This document shows, one piece after another, positions 1-7,857 of a DNA stretch of 18,463 nt. Position 1 is the first letter of the stretch, and the number at the start of each line of letters is the position of its first letter. Origin of the DNA: Acidaminococcus sp050873445 (GTDB lineage: Bacteria; Bacillota; Negativicutes; Acidaminococcales; Acidaminococcaceae); the NCBI RefSeq assembly GCF_050873445.1, contig NZ_JBNMIU010000047.1:1-18463 (forward strand). The letters are read 5' to 3'. The notes beneath the pieces are model-generated. The model saw only the letters and a list, made by a program, of their open reading frames with translations, was not told the origin of the DNA and made no database searches. Made by a program: the position numbers and the translations under genes.

Positions 1-79
1 CTACAATGAGCAAAGGATTAAGGAAAGATTAGGTTGGAAGAGTCCTGTCCAATACAGACTCTCGCAACAGGCTGCATAA
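1..79 (+). CDS. IS3-family transposase (OrfB), C-terminal fragment
   Basis: The frame starting at base 2 gives 25 codons and then TAA. It ends in YNEQRIKERLGWKSPVQYR followed by a short tail, the conserved C-terminus of IS3/IS150-type OrfB integrases (the 'YN..R...KL.G.SP..YR' signature after the DDE catalytic core). This protein catalyses cut-and-paste or circle-mediated transposition of the element. The catalytic DDE domain lies upstream of the window, so it cannot be judged whether the copy is intact. The fragment is truncated only by the window edge; no internal stop or frameshift is visible in it. Confidence 0.85.
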   Translation, partial: YNEQRIKERLGWKSPVQYRLSQQAA

Positions 80-82
80 AAA

Positions 83-113
83 AGTAACGAGATGGCACAA
101 CCATCTCGTTACT
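83..113 (+). terminator. Perfect 13-bp hairpin at the IS transposase 3' end
   Basis: AGTAACGAGATGG (83-95) pairs perfectly with CCATCTCGTTACT (101-113) around the loop CACAA, four bases after the transposase stop. No T-run follows, so it may be a weak terminator, an mRNA-stabilising stem, or protection against read-through into the host gene. It lies wholly inside the element. Confidence 0.55.
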
Positions 114-115
114 AA

Positions 116-140
116 GGTCTAACTTTTTGGGGTCACATCA
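116..140 (-). repeat. Terminal inverted repeat (right end) of the IS3-family element
   Basis: On the minus strand this reads TGATGTGACCCC, then AAAAAGTTAGACC. The terminal TG dinucleotide, the GACCCC block and the A-run plus GTT are typical of IS3-family ends bound by the transposase. The outer boundary is taken as base 140. Confidence 0.75.
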
Positions 141-176
141 GAAGAAAGGAAACTTTATTTCTTCACAGTCTTCTTT

Positions 177-1220
177 TTACATGGTCAACGCAAAAATCTT
201 GATTTCCACCAGCTTCGTCTGGGCGTTCCGTACATACGCCAGGATCCCTAATGTTTTCCCGTCGATGGGCGCCAGGCGGGCTACATTCAGATTGTCACCA
301 AGCATCTTGGAACTGTTCAGGTTCCCCAGGTACGTGCCGTCCAGGGTCCAGAATTTCAACGTGAACCCGTCGGCTACGACCAGGTAGTTGTCCAGCACTG
401 CCATATCGATCAGGTTGTAGATGGAATCCTTGTCGGTCTGGATAGGGCTGCCGAAGCTTTTCAGCAGTTTTCCCCGGGGAGTGAATGCATCCACCATGAA
501 CAGCCCGTTAGGCTTGACCCGTCCGCCGGCATAGATGGTCCCTTTGCCCGTGACCCGCACCTGGGTCAGTCCGCCGGTAAAGGGCTTCTTCCGGTTGTGC
601 AGGAACGAGGGCTTGTTCTGCTCAAAAGCTCCGTCTTTGTACACAGCCAGGGTGAAGTTGTCATTCCCGTACAGGTATCCCTGGCTGCAGTCCGGCAAAA
701 ATTCTACTTTCGTGGCAGTGGTACTGCCCTTCAGGCTGATGATGTCGTTGCCGTTCCGCAGGGTGTGCAGGCCTTTCTTCACATACACCACATCATTGTT
801 TCTGGCAATATTCACACTGAGGACCATTTTATCCTGGATGGTCATTGTGCCCTTGTCCCCGAAGCTGCGCAGAGGAAACAGGCTGCCGTCCTGGCTGGTA
901 AAGGCCTGCACTGCCGTGGTTTCCCCATCCTGGCTGCGCAGGGCCAGGTAGAACTGGCTGTGATCCCGTACTGCAAAGCTCAGGATCTTGTCCACGTCGT
1001 AGCTGGTCAGCTCGGGGGTGTTGAACCGCTGCAGTTTCATGCGGGTCTTGCCCAGTTCTACGGTTTGTACGGGCTGGGGCTTCATATGGACAATCCGCAG
1101 CTGGATCTCTGTCCTGTAATTATACGCCGCAACTCCCGCAATCACCAGTACTGTCAGCAGCAGGAACAGTACCTTGTGGGAGAAACGGTGTTTTTTTTCT
1201 CGCTTTTCTGTTTCTGGCAA
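177..1220 (-). CDS. Membrane-anchored extracytoplasmic protein, probable beta-propeller-like fold, unknown function
   Basis: A 347-residue protein that I cannot assign to a named family. Residues 1-14 are charged (KREKKHR), followed by one hydrophobic segment at about 16-34 (VLFLLLTVLVIAGVAAYNY). It is therefore probably a single-pass protein with an external C-terminal domain. The rest has no cysteine pairs or catalytic motif but shows repeated short beta-strand/turn blocks (AVYKDGAF, GTIYAGGRV, NYLVVADGFTLKFWTLDG, GKTLGILAYV), suggesting NHL/WD-like propeller blades; that fold is inference. The start is TTG at 1218-1220. A strong AAAGGAGG lies 9 bases upstream, and no ATG in this frame is near. 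The gene is transcribed divergently from addB, and its 3' end faces the IS. It ends 36 bases before the IS, so it is not disrupted, but no clear terminator remains between them. Confidence 0.75.
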   Translation of the reverse strand: MPETEKREKKHRFSHKVLFLLLTVLVIAGVAAYNYRTEIQLRIVHMKPQPVQTVELGKTRMKLQRFNTPELTSYDVDKILSFAVRDHSQFYLALRSQDGETTAVQAFTSQDGSLFPLRSFGDKGTMTIQDKMVLSVNIARNNDVVYVKKGLHTLRNGNDIISLKGSTTATKVEFLPDCSQGYLYGNDNFTLAVYKDGAFEQNKPSFLHNRKKPFTGGLTQVRVTGKGTIYAGGRVKPNGLFMVDAFTPRGKLLKSFGSPIQTDKDSIYNLIDMAVLDNYLVVADGFTLKFWTLDGTYLGNLNSSKMLGDNLNVARLAPIDGKTLGILAYVRNAQTKLVEIKIFALTM

Positions 1221-1251
1221 AACAGCCGACCTCCTTTGATTCCATTCTCTT

Positions 1252-1260
1252 AGTATACCA
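1252..1260 (-). promoter_or_regulatory. Extended -10 promoter of the minus-strand membrane protein gene
   Basis: The minus strand reads TGGTATACT, an extended -10 element (TGnTATACT, 5 of 6 in the hexamer). It lies about 32 bases before the TTG start and just ahead of the AAAGGAGG site. No convincing -35 is seen 16-18 bases further upstream, which fits an extended -10 promoter. Confidence 0.5.
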
Positions 1261-1277
1261 TAAGCCCGGCCCGGGAG

Positions 1278-1290
1278 GCCAGTGACTGGC
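1278..1290. promoter_or_regulatory. 13-base palindrome between divergent promoters (candidate operator)
   Basis: GCCAGT-G-ACTGGC is a perfect 6+1+6 palindrome. It overlaps the putative -35 of the addB promoter and the expected -35 position of the divergent gene. A regulator binding here could affect both units. Short palindromes also arise by chance in GC-rich DNA. Confidence 0.25.
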
Positions 1291-1315
1291 AGCCAAATGC
1301 AAAATACGCTACAAT
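1286..1315 (+). promoter_or_regulatory. Putative promoter of the addB-addA operon
   Basis: CTGGCA (1286-1291), an 18-base gap, then TACAAT (1310-1315). The -10 matches 5 of 6 and the -35 matches 4 of 6 consensus positions. The expected transcript start is about 1322, giving a leader of roughly 37 bases before the ATG chosen for addB and excluding the GTG at 1323 as a usable start. Confidence 0.5.
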
Positions 1316-1343
1316 AAAGGAAGTGTTTGCGGAATTTTTTGAT

Positions 1344-1350
1344 GAAAGGA
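1344..1350 (+). promoter_or_regulatory. Ribosome binding site fixing the addB start
   Basis: GAAAGGA sits 8 bases before ATG 1359. The in-frame ATG at 1350 overlaps this site, and GTG 1323 has no site before it, so 1359 is the best start. Confidence 0.6.
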
Positions 1351-1358
1351 TGTTTGCC

Positions 1359-4300
1359 ATGAGTGGTACGCTGTATTCCCTGTCCCTGGGAGGCTCCATG
1401 GAAGTTCCATTCCTGGAGGATGCGAAAAAACGCTCTTGGCGGGAGACCCTGATTTTGGTGCCCAACCGGTATTACAAACGGCGGATCGGGCAGCGGGGCA
1501 TCGCCAGTGTGGATTCCATCGATAAACTGCCAAGGATGATTTTAAGGCATAACAATCTGAATGATTCGGTGCAGAGCATCAGGGTACCGGCCCAGAAAAG
1601 ACTGCTGGAGGATGTGCTGGAATATTTCAAAGGCCGGCTCATTTATTTCGAGACCCTGGAAGACAGGAATGGATTCCGGGAAAATCTGCTGTCCCTGTTC
1701 AATGAATTTACCCGGAATGACCTGGAACCGGCCGAATTCGTACGGATCCTGTCCCAATGGAACCGGCAGGGATCCCTCCATGAGAAAGATCTGGAATTGG
1801 CTTCACTGTACCAGGGCTATTGCACGCTGATGAAGCAGAGAAAACCAGAACTGGTGGATCTGAGCCAGCTCTACGCCCGGGCGGCGAAAGTGCTGGAAGA
1901 GGGGGGCGTGGTACCCTGGAAAAAATGCTGCTTCATGGCCTTTTATCAGTTCAGTCCAGTCCAGCTGCGGCTGGTGAAAGCCCTGACGAAAGCCTGCGAC
2001 GTGGATGTGGCCCTGTTCTACGATGCCAGGAGGCCGGGTCTGTCGGCGGTGACGGAAAAACTCCATGGTGATCTTCTGGGAGCGGGGTTTACCGAAGTGA
2101 AAGTGGACCAGCCACGGGACCTGCCGACTGACCTGGCTGCTTTCGACAGCCAGTGGGCTCCCGGCGTCCAGTGGGGGCAGCCGTCTGCGTCCATCCATCT
2201 GGGAGAAGGAAGCAGCCCGGAATCGGAAATCCGTCTGGCACTCACTTCCATCAAGGAAAAGCTCCAACATGGGGCTTCTCCCGATGAATTCGCACTCATT
2301 GTCCGGAAATTAGACGATTACCAGGGGCTGATACGGTCTTTTGCCCAGTACGGCATCCCCTGTCGGCTGCCCCGGGTCACGGGGATGGCCGGCCAGCCTT
2401 TGCCGGACTTTTTGACGAAGCTGCTGGCTGTAGCCACGGACCGGGAGAACCTGGCCAAATGGAAGGAGCTGTTGGGCTGCACCCTGATGGAACAGCTGTA
2501 CGGAGTGGAACGGGCCAAACTGGAAGAAAAGTACAATGAACGGTATTTCGCTACGGCGGATGACTATCGTTTTTTCCTGGATCGCAACCAGATCATCAAG
2601 ACGAAACAGGTGGTGCGAAAAGGTCAGAAAGGGCAGCAGGATCAGACGGTGACCCTCGACTTCTGGACACTGGTGGACTTTTTCCAGAAAGATCATACTC
2701 CCAGAGACTGGCAGGACGGCCTGAAACAGCAGCTGGAGGAATGGCAGCTGCTCCGGACCTGGGGAGAACTGTACAGAACAGGGCAGTCGGATCTGCTCCA
2801 GGGAAAGGTGCTGGGGCAGACTGTGGAATTCGTGGACAATACCCTGGACGATCTGGAAAGCAGCCTGGAACAGTGCGGCGAGCAGGATGATCCCCTGGAA
2901 CCGAAGAAATTTCAGACGTTCTGGAAAGAGTCCCTGCAGGGGAAGACCATCACCCTGGAACAGGGGGCTCCCCGGGGCGTAGCGGTGCTGGAAGCCGGCT
3001 CTGTGGAAGGGGTGGATTTCCCCTACGTATACATCCTGGGACTGCGGGAGGGCCTGTTTCCGGCCATTAAAAGGGAAAGCTGGCTGTACAGCGACAAGGA
3101 ACGGGCCATGCTGAATGCCCTGGGGCTGGAACTTTCTCTGACAGCCCGGGACCTGGAAACGGACCGGTATTTTTTCGGGTCGGCAGTGGCCCTGGCCACA
3201 AAGGAACTGTATCTCAGCTGGTACCGGGACGAGGAAGGGGGGGCCAGCTCCTATATCCAGGAATTGAAGAATTTTTATGAAGAGGACAGCCTTCCGGTCA
3301 CGGTGTACCAGGATGGAACCGAAACCTGCGCCAGTAAGCCTCTTTTGGTCAACCTGCTGGCAGAGCAGTCCGAACTGGGCTCCAAAGAGGAAGGGTTCCT
3401 GCTGGATGAGGTGGGGCATGGCTTTTTGAAGCGGTGCAGGACAGTGACTGCACGCTGGGAAGGGAAGAGTAGCCCCTGGAACGGACAGGTGGAAACGGAG
3501 ACAATCCCGGATCTGAAACCGCCTCTGCATCTTTCGGCCAGCAGCCTGGACAGTTATCTGCAGTGCCCCTTTGCCATGCTGGTGGAGCGGTACTGGAAGC
3601 TGCAGCCCTGGCAGGAACGGACGGCCTGGCCCACACCGGATGTGGTGGGGAACCTGCTGCATCAGACCCTGGCCACTTTCCTGGGTGCTCATCTGGATCA
3701 GTCCCTGGAAGGCGTTTCGGAAAAACAGCTGCAGCAGGAATTGACACAGATTTATGAGTCTGTTTTCCAGAAGCAGGCAGGGGAGGGGAAAATCCCCCAG
3801 AGCCCGCTGCTCTCCCACATCCGTCAGGTGTACGGCAGCTGGCTATCCACCTGGCTCCATCAGGAAGTGGGCTACCAGAAGCAGGACAGGCTGAACCTGC
3901 AGCCTCATGCCCTGGAATGGGCCTTTGGGCGCAAGGGCAGTCCCTGGCCGTCGCTGGTCCGGAAAGTGGATGGAAAGGATGTATACTTCTCCGGCCAGAT
4001 CGACCGGATCGACAAAAACGGGGATACCTATATGGTACTTGACTACAAAAGTGGCCTGCCGCCTACAGGCGGTGATCTGGTCCGGGGCAAAGTGGTGCAG
4101 CTGCCGCTGTATATCGAAGCCCTGGAGAAACTGGGGAAAGTACCCCGGAAGCAGATTCTGGGCGGGGGCTACTGTGCCCTGCGGAGCGGAGAACGTACCG
4201 GGGGCCTTTGGGATGCTGCGGTAAAGGAAAAACACCCCTGGATGGCGCGGAAGCGTCCCCCGGATCTGGATGCAGTGCTGGATGTGGCGGACCAGTCCAT

Positions 4301-4436
4301 TACGAAGGTGGTACAGGGGCTGCGCCAGGGCCAGTTCCCGGCCAGCCCCGGCGGCACCTGTCCGGCCTGGTGCCCGGCGAAGGACATCTGCCGGATTTCG
4401 GAAAATCCCAATCTGCTGGAACAGGAGGAAGAGTAA
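1359..4436 (+). CDS. addB: AddB-type helicase-nuclease subunit (PD-(D/E)XK nuclease with Fe-S staple)
   Basis: A 1025-residue subunit of the AddAB complex, which unwinds and resects double-strand breaks to start RecA recombination. The ATG at 1359 is chosen because GAAAGGA (1344-1350) lies 8 bases before it; the frame is open to a GTG at 1323. The N-terminal half is helicase-like, and the usual GxGKT loop is absent (LSLGGSMEVPFLEDA instead). A UvrD-like block (SVEGVDFPYVYILGLREG) is present mid-protein. The C-terminal nuclease domain is intact: D882 in GQIDRID, then D895 and K897 in VLDYKSG. Cysteines C736 (YLQCPF) and C1001, C1005, C1011 (CPAWCPAKDIC) form the four-cysteine iron-sulfur staple, here spaced C-x3-C-x5-C. 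The stop codon abuts the addA start, so the two are translationally coupled. Confidence 0.9.
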   Translation: MSGTLYSLSLGGSMEVPFLEDAKKRSWRETLILVPNRYYKRRIGQRGIASVDSIDKLPRMILRHNNLNDSVQSIRVPAQKRLLEDVLEYFKGRLIYFETLEDRNGFRENLLSLFNEFTRNDLEPAEFVRILSQWNRQGSLHEKDLELASLYQGYCTLMKQRKPELVDLSQLYARAAKVLEEGGVVPWKKCCFMAFYQFSPVQLRLVKALTKACDVDVALFYDARRPGLSAVTEKLHGDLLGAGFTEVKVDQPRDLPTDLAAFDSQWAPGVQWGQPSASIHLGEGSSPESEIRLALTSIKEKLQHGASPDEFALIVRKLDDYQGLIRSFAQYGIPCRLPRVTGMAGQPLPDFLTKLLAVATDRENLAKWKELLGCTLMEQLYGVERAKLEEKYNERYFATADDYRFFLDRNQIIKTKQVVRKGQKGQQDQTVTLDFWTLVDFFQKDHTPRDWQDGLKQQLEEWQLLRTWGELYRTGQSDLLQGKVLGQTVEFVDNTLDDLESSLEQCGEQDDPLEPKKFQTFWKESLQGKTITLEQGAPRGVAVLEAGSVEGVDFPYVYILGLREGLFPAIKRESWLYSDKERAMLNALGLELSLTARDLETDRYFFGSAVALATKELYLSWYRDEEGGASSYIQELKNFYEEDSLPVTVYQDGTETCASKPLLVNLLAEQSELGSKEEGFLLDEVGHGFLKRCRTVTARWEGKSSPWNGQVETETIPDLKPPLHLSASSLDSYLQCPFAMLVERYWKLQPWQERTAWPTPDVVGNLLHQTLATFLGAHLDQSLEGVSEKQLQQELTQIYESVFQKQAGEGKIPQSPLLSHIRQVYGSWLSTWLHQEVGYQKQDRLNLQPHALEWAFGRKGSPWPSLVRKVDGKDVYFSGQIDRIDKNGDTYMVLDYKSGLPPTGGDLVRGKVVQLPLYIEALEKLGKVPRKQILGGGYCALRSGERTGGLWDAAVKEKHPWMARKRPPDLDAVLDVADQSITKVVQGLRQGQFPASPGGTCPAWCPAKDICRISENPNLLEQEEE

Positions 4437-7400
4437 ATGCCCAATTTTACACCACAGCAGGAACAGGCCATTAAGACCCTGGACCGGAATGTATCTGTGT
4501 CCGCCGGAGCCGGTTCGGGCAAGACCCGGGTACTGGTGGAACGGTTCCTGAAAATCCTGGAGGAGCGGAAGGCCGAGGTGCTGCAGGCGAAAGAATTGAA
4601 TCAGATCACCCAGGCCCCGATACTGGAGATTTTGGCTATCACCTTTACCCGGAAGGCGGCTCGGGAAATGCGGGAACGGGTGCAGAAAGGCATCCGGGAG
4701 CGGCTGGCCGGGGTAACGGACCCGGCCAGCAAGGCCTACTGGCAGCAGCAACTGCAGCTGGCTGACCGGGCGCCCATTACCACTATTGACAGCTTCTGCT
4801 CCCAGGTGCTGCGGGAAAATCCGGTGGAAGCCGGACTGGATCCCGACTTCCAGGTGCAGGAGGAATTCCGGATCAGGGCTTTTCAGGAAACCGCCACGGA
4901 AACTTTTGTGGCTGGAGAGATACAGAAGGACTCAGAGGAAATCCGGGGCCTTCTGGAACTGTATCCGGCCCGGCAGCTCTGCGGCATGCTGCTGGGGCTG
5001 ATGGATGTCCTGCCGGATATTGCAAGGGAAGGGGAACTGGCGGCGCCCTATCAGTCAGACCTGGAAAGCGAAACAGAGCAGCAGATCAAAGTAGAGGGGT
5101 GCCTGGATGCGCTGCTGGATGCCCGGGATCAGGCCGGTCCCAAGGCCCGGCAGCAACTGGATATCCTGCAGGATGAGCGGGATGCCCTCCACAATCTGAT
5201 CGATGACAGACAGTACAGCGGGTTCCAGAACCGGCTGAAAGGCCTGCGGGCGGCTGGCAAGATCAAGGACCTTGTCAATGAATTGAAGGAAGCCATCGGC
5301 AGCCTGACCGTCCTGGCCCTTGATCAGGCCGGAGCGGAGCAGGCCCGGTGGTGGCAGGCTCTCCTGACCCGGTATCAGGCTTTCCTGCTTGCCCAGGAGG
5401 AACAGCAGGAAATCTACAGCTTTGGCTATCTTTCGGCCAGGGCTGTGGAACTGCTGGAAAAGGAACCTGTGGTATGCCGGCGTTATCAGACCCAGTTCAG
5501 GTATGTGATGGTGGATGAATTCCAGGATACCAACGATGAGCAGAAAAAGCTGGTATATCTGCTCTGCGGCGGTGACAGCAGGGAACTGAAAGGGAAGAAT
5601 CTGTTCGTAGTAGGGGATGCCAAGCAGTCCATCTATCGGTTCCGGGGTGCTGATGTGAGCGTGTTCCACCAGGTGCGGGAAGACATTGCCAGGACCGGCG
5701 GCGTGAATATCGTCATGGATGATAACTTCCGGTCGGCTCCGGAGATCATTACGGCCTGCAATACCCTGTTCGACGACCTTCTGGGCCATGATGACAAATC
5801 CGACGTGACGGCCCAGCCCCTGAAGGCTCATCAGGCCCCCAGCGCCAAACCGGAATTCATTGTGCTGAAGAAGGGAGACTGCAGCCAGCCCCAGTGTCAG
5901 CAGGCGGAAGGCCGGGTGGTGGCCGGGAAGATCCGGCAGCTGATAGCCGATCATCCGGACCTGCACTACGGGGATGTAGCCATTTTGCTGCCTGCCATCC
6001 ATCTGTCCCGGCAGTATGAGGAGGCTCTGACAGCCCTGGGCATCAAAAGCCAGGTCAGCGATGGCAAGGGCTTTTATGACCGGCCGGAGGTAGTGGATCT
6101 GATCAACCTGCTGACAGTACTGCTGAATCCCCGGAAGGAGTGGGCCCTGGCCGGGTTCCTGCGTTCGCCTTTTGTGGGACTGCCGGATGACGAAATCACG
6201 GATATGGTGCGGAAGCACTGGCCGGAACTGGGCTTGAGAAAGAGCATCCATGAAAAACTGGAACTCAGCGCCCTGGACGGGAAACTGGAACGGCTGCAGC
6301 AACTGGCGGACAATCTGAGCCTGCCGGAGCTGCTGGACGCCATCCAGGAGGCCTTTGCCCTGGAACCCACTCTGCTGCGCCAGAAAGGCGGCCGGGAAAA
6401 ACTGGCCAACTATCGGAAACTGCGTGCCATGGCGGTGAATGATGCCATGGAAAAAGGCAGTACAGCCCGGGATTTCCTGGCCCGGCTGAATCTGATGCGC
6501 AGCCTTTCAGCCCGGGAAAGTGCCGCCAACCAGGAGGACGATCCGGATGCGGTGAAGATCATGACCATCCACAAATCCAAAGGACTGGAATTTCCGGCGG
6601 TGTTTCTGCCGGATCTGTCCAGGAAGGATCCCTCCGATACTCTTGGGCTGCAGTTCCTGCCCAAAATCGGATTTGGGGTACGGGTGCCCGACGGTCAGGG
6701 TGGGATGGAGCCCACCTCGGTGTATACGAAGGTCCGGGAGGAACGCCGGAAACTGGAATATGCGGAAAAACACCGGCAGCTGTATGTAGCCATGACCCGG
6801 GCAGAGAAATATCTGTATCTGGTGAATGTGGATGTCACCAAAGAGGATAAAAAAGGCAGTACCCCTGCTCATGAGAAGTGGGGGCAGGCCATCCAGCGGG
6901 TATTTGGTCCGGAGGGGCCCAACGGGGATCAGATGGTCAGCGAGGAACTGGACGTGGAGGAAGTCCTGGGACAGGATGACGGAGGCTCGGCTGGCATTGA
7001 AACACCGGCCTTTACGTTGGATCCGGCGGTATATGAACGGATCCAGCCTGTGACCGTACCCCGGGACCTGGTCCTTTCAGCCAGTGCCCTGCTGGAATAT
7101 GACAATTGCCCCCGGAGTTTTTACTACCATTATGTACAGCAGATGCCGGGTATGGATCCGGAAATCGTGGGAACCGGCACCGGCCGGATTTCCGCCATCC
7201 AGCTGGGGACGTATGTACACAGGGTGCTGGAGCTGCAAGAAAAGAGACGGACCAGGGAGGAAGCCCTGGAACAAGCCCTGGACGTACTGGACGAGGAGGA
7301 TGCTGACGAGAAAAGTGCCGTGACCCTGGCCAGGAAAGCCACGTTCAAACGGGAAGGGAAGACGCTGGTGGACCAGTACTGCAGCAGTCCTCTTTTCCAG

Positions 7401-7832
7401 ACCATTGCCGGGCAGAAAGCCCAGGCGGAAGTGGGGTTCGAACTGCCGCTGTATACTTTTGACGGCGGCAACGTGGTGTTCAAGGGCAGCATCGACCGGC
7501 TGGTGGATCTGGGAAATGGCCAGCTGGGCATCGTGGATTACAAGACAGGCCATCCGCCCGCAGGAGGCGAGGAGCGCCAGGGGTATACCCGGCAGCTCAC
7601 CATCTACGCCAAAGCGGCGGAAACGCTGGAGCCGGGTAAAAAAGTTGCCTGGGCAAGGCTCCACTTCCTGCAGGACTGCAGTTCCTGGGAACTGGGAAAC
7701 AGGGCCCAGGGAGAGAAAAAACTGGAACAGCTGCTGCAAAAACTGATACAATATAAAAATGAAGATCAGTTCCCGGCAGTGAAAACCGGCTGCAGGTTCT
7801 GTCCGTATGGTTATTTTTGCAGAAAAGAATAA
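4437..7832 (+). CDS. addA: AddA-type UvrD-family helicase-nuclease subunit with an unusual Fe-S cysteine set
   Basis: A 1131-residue ATP-driven 3'-5' helicase and nuclease, the motor of AddAB. All superfamily 1 motifs are visible in order: Walker A SAGAGSGKT (K29), ITFTRKAAREM, TIDSFCSQVLR, Walker B VMVDEFQDTN, VVGDAKQSIYRFRGAD, DDNFRSAPEI, TIHKSKGLEFPAVF and QLYVAMTRAEKYLYL. The C-terminal PD-(D/E)XK nuclease has D1020 (GSIDRL), D1034 and K1036 (IVDYKTG). Unusually, it also has C891 (YDNCPRSFYYHY) and a terminal C1119-x2-C1122-x5-C1128, the iron-sulfur staple pattern normally noted in the AddB partner. The ATG begins at the base after the addB stop, with AGGAGGAA 6 bases upstream. Length is close to other AddA proteins (about 1,200). 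The nuclease and helicase both look active. Confidence 0.95.
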   Translation: MPNFTPQQEQAIKTLDRNVSVSAGAGSGKTRVLVERFLKILEERKAEVLQAKELNQITQAPILEILAITFTRKAAREMRERVQKGIRERLAGVTDPASKAYWQQQLQLADRAPITTIDSFCSQVLRENPVEAGLDPDFQVQEEFRIRAFQETATETFVAGEIQKDSEEIRGLLELYPARQLCGMLLGLMDVLPDIAREGELAAPYQSDLESETEQQIKVEGCLDALLDARDQAGPKARQQLDILQDERDALHNLIDDRQYSGFQNRLKGLRAAGKIKDLVNELKEAIGSLTVLALDQAGAEQARWWQALLTRYQAFLLAQEEQQEIYSFGYLSARAVELLEKEPVVCRRYQTQFRYVMVDEFQDTNDEQKKLVYLLCGGDSRELKGKNLFVVGDAKQSIYRFRGADVSVFHQVREDIARTGGVNIVMDDNFRSAPEIITACNTLFDDLLGHDDKSDVTAQPLKAHQAPSAKPEFIVLKKGDCSQPQCQQAEGRVVAGKIRQLIADHPDLHYGDVAILLPAIHLSRQYEEALTALGIKSQVSDGKGFYDRPEVVDLINLLTVLLNPRKEWALAGFLRSPFVGLPDDEITDMVRKHWPELGLRKSIHEKLELSALDGKLERLQQLADNLSLPELLDAIQEAFALEPTLLRQKGGREKLANYRKLRAMAVNDAMEKGSTARDFLARLNLMRSLSARESAANQEDDPDAVKIMTIHKSKGLEFPAVFLPDLSRKDPSDTLGLQFLPKIGFGVRVPDGQGGMEPTSVYTKVREERRKLEYAEKHRQLYVAMTRAEKYLYLVNVDVTKEDKKGSTPAHEKWGQAIQRVFGPEGPNGDQMVSEELDVEEVLGQDDGGSAGIETPAFTLDPAVYERIQPVTVPRDLVLSASALLEYDNCPRSFYYHYVQQMPGMDPEIVGTGTGRISAIQLGTYVHRVLELQEKRRTREEALEQALDVLDEEDADEKSAVTLARKATFKREGKTLVDQYCSSPLFQTIAGQKAQAEVGFELPLYTFDGGNVVFKGSIDRLVDLGNGQLGIVDYKTGHPPAGGEERQGYTRQLTIYAKAAETLEPGKKVAWARLHFLQDCSSWELGNRAQGEKKLEQLLQKLIQYKNEDQFPAVKTGCRFCPYGYFCRKE

Positions 7833-7843
7833 ATGTCAGATTC

Positions 7844-7850
7844 AAGGAGG
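7844..7850 (+). promoter_or_regulatory. Ribosome binding site fixing the UPF0173 hydrolase start
   Basis: AAGGAGG lies 7 bases before ATG 7858. The longer in-frame ATG at 7807 is inside addA and has no such site, so 7858 is the start. Confidence 0.75.
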
Positions 7851-7857
7851 GCTTTCC

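Larger units (their letters stand above)
1..140 (+). mobile_element. Right end of an IS3-family insertion sequence (partial)
   Basis: The window opens inside an insertion sequence. Three things support this: the C-terminal codons of an IS3-type transposase (to 79), a perfect hairpin just after its stop (83-113), and a terminal inverted repeat at 116-140. Read on the minus strand from 140, that repeat begins TGATGTGACCCC and continues AAAAAGTTAGACC, which matches the usual IS3/IS150-group end (TG..CTGACCCC-A-rich-GTT). The element therefore ends at about base 140, 36 bases from the stop codon of the convergent gene at 177. The left end and the target duplication cannot be checked because they lie outside the window. 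The bases next to the end are GAA(G), so a 3-4 base duplication of that sequence is expected on the other side. Confidence 0.85.

Noticed and set aside
141..164. GAAGAAA/TTTCTTC inverted repeat as terminator of the minus-strand gene
   Set aside because: AT-rich 7-bp stem with a 10-base loop and no T-run in the direction needed; too weak to call.
2310..3818. A 502-codon open frame on the minus strand
   Set aside because: It lies opposite addB, whose motifs are certain. The translation is Gln/Phe/Leu/Pro-rich shadow sequence with no recognisable domain and no ribosome site.
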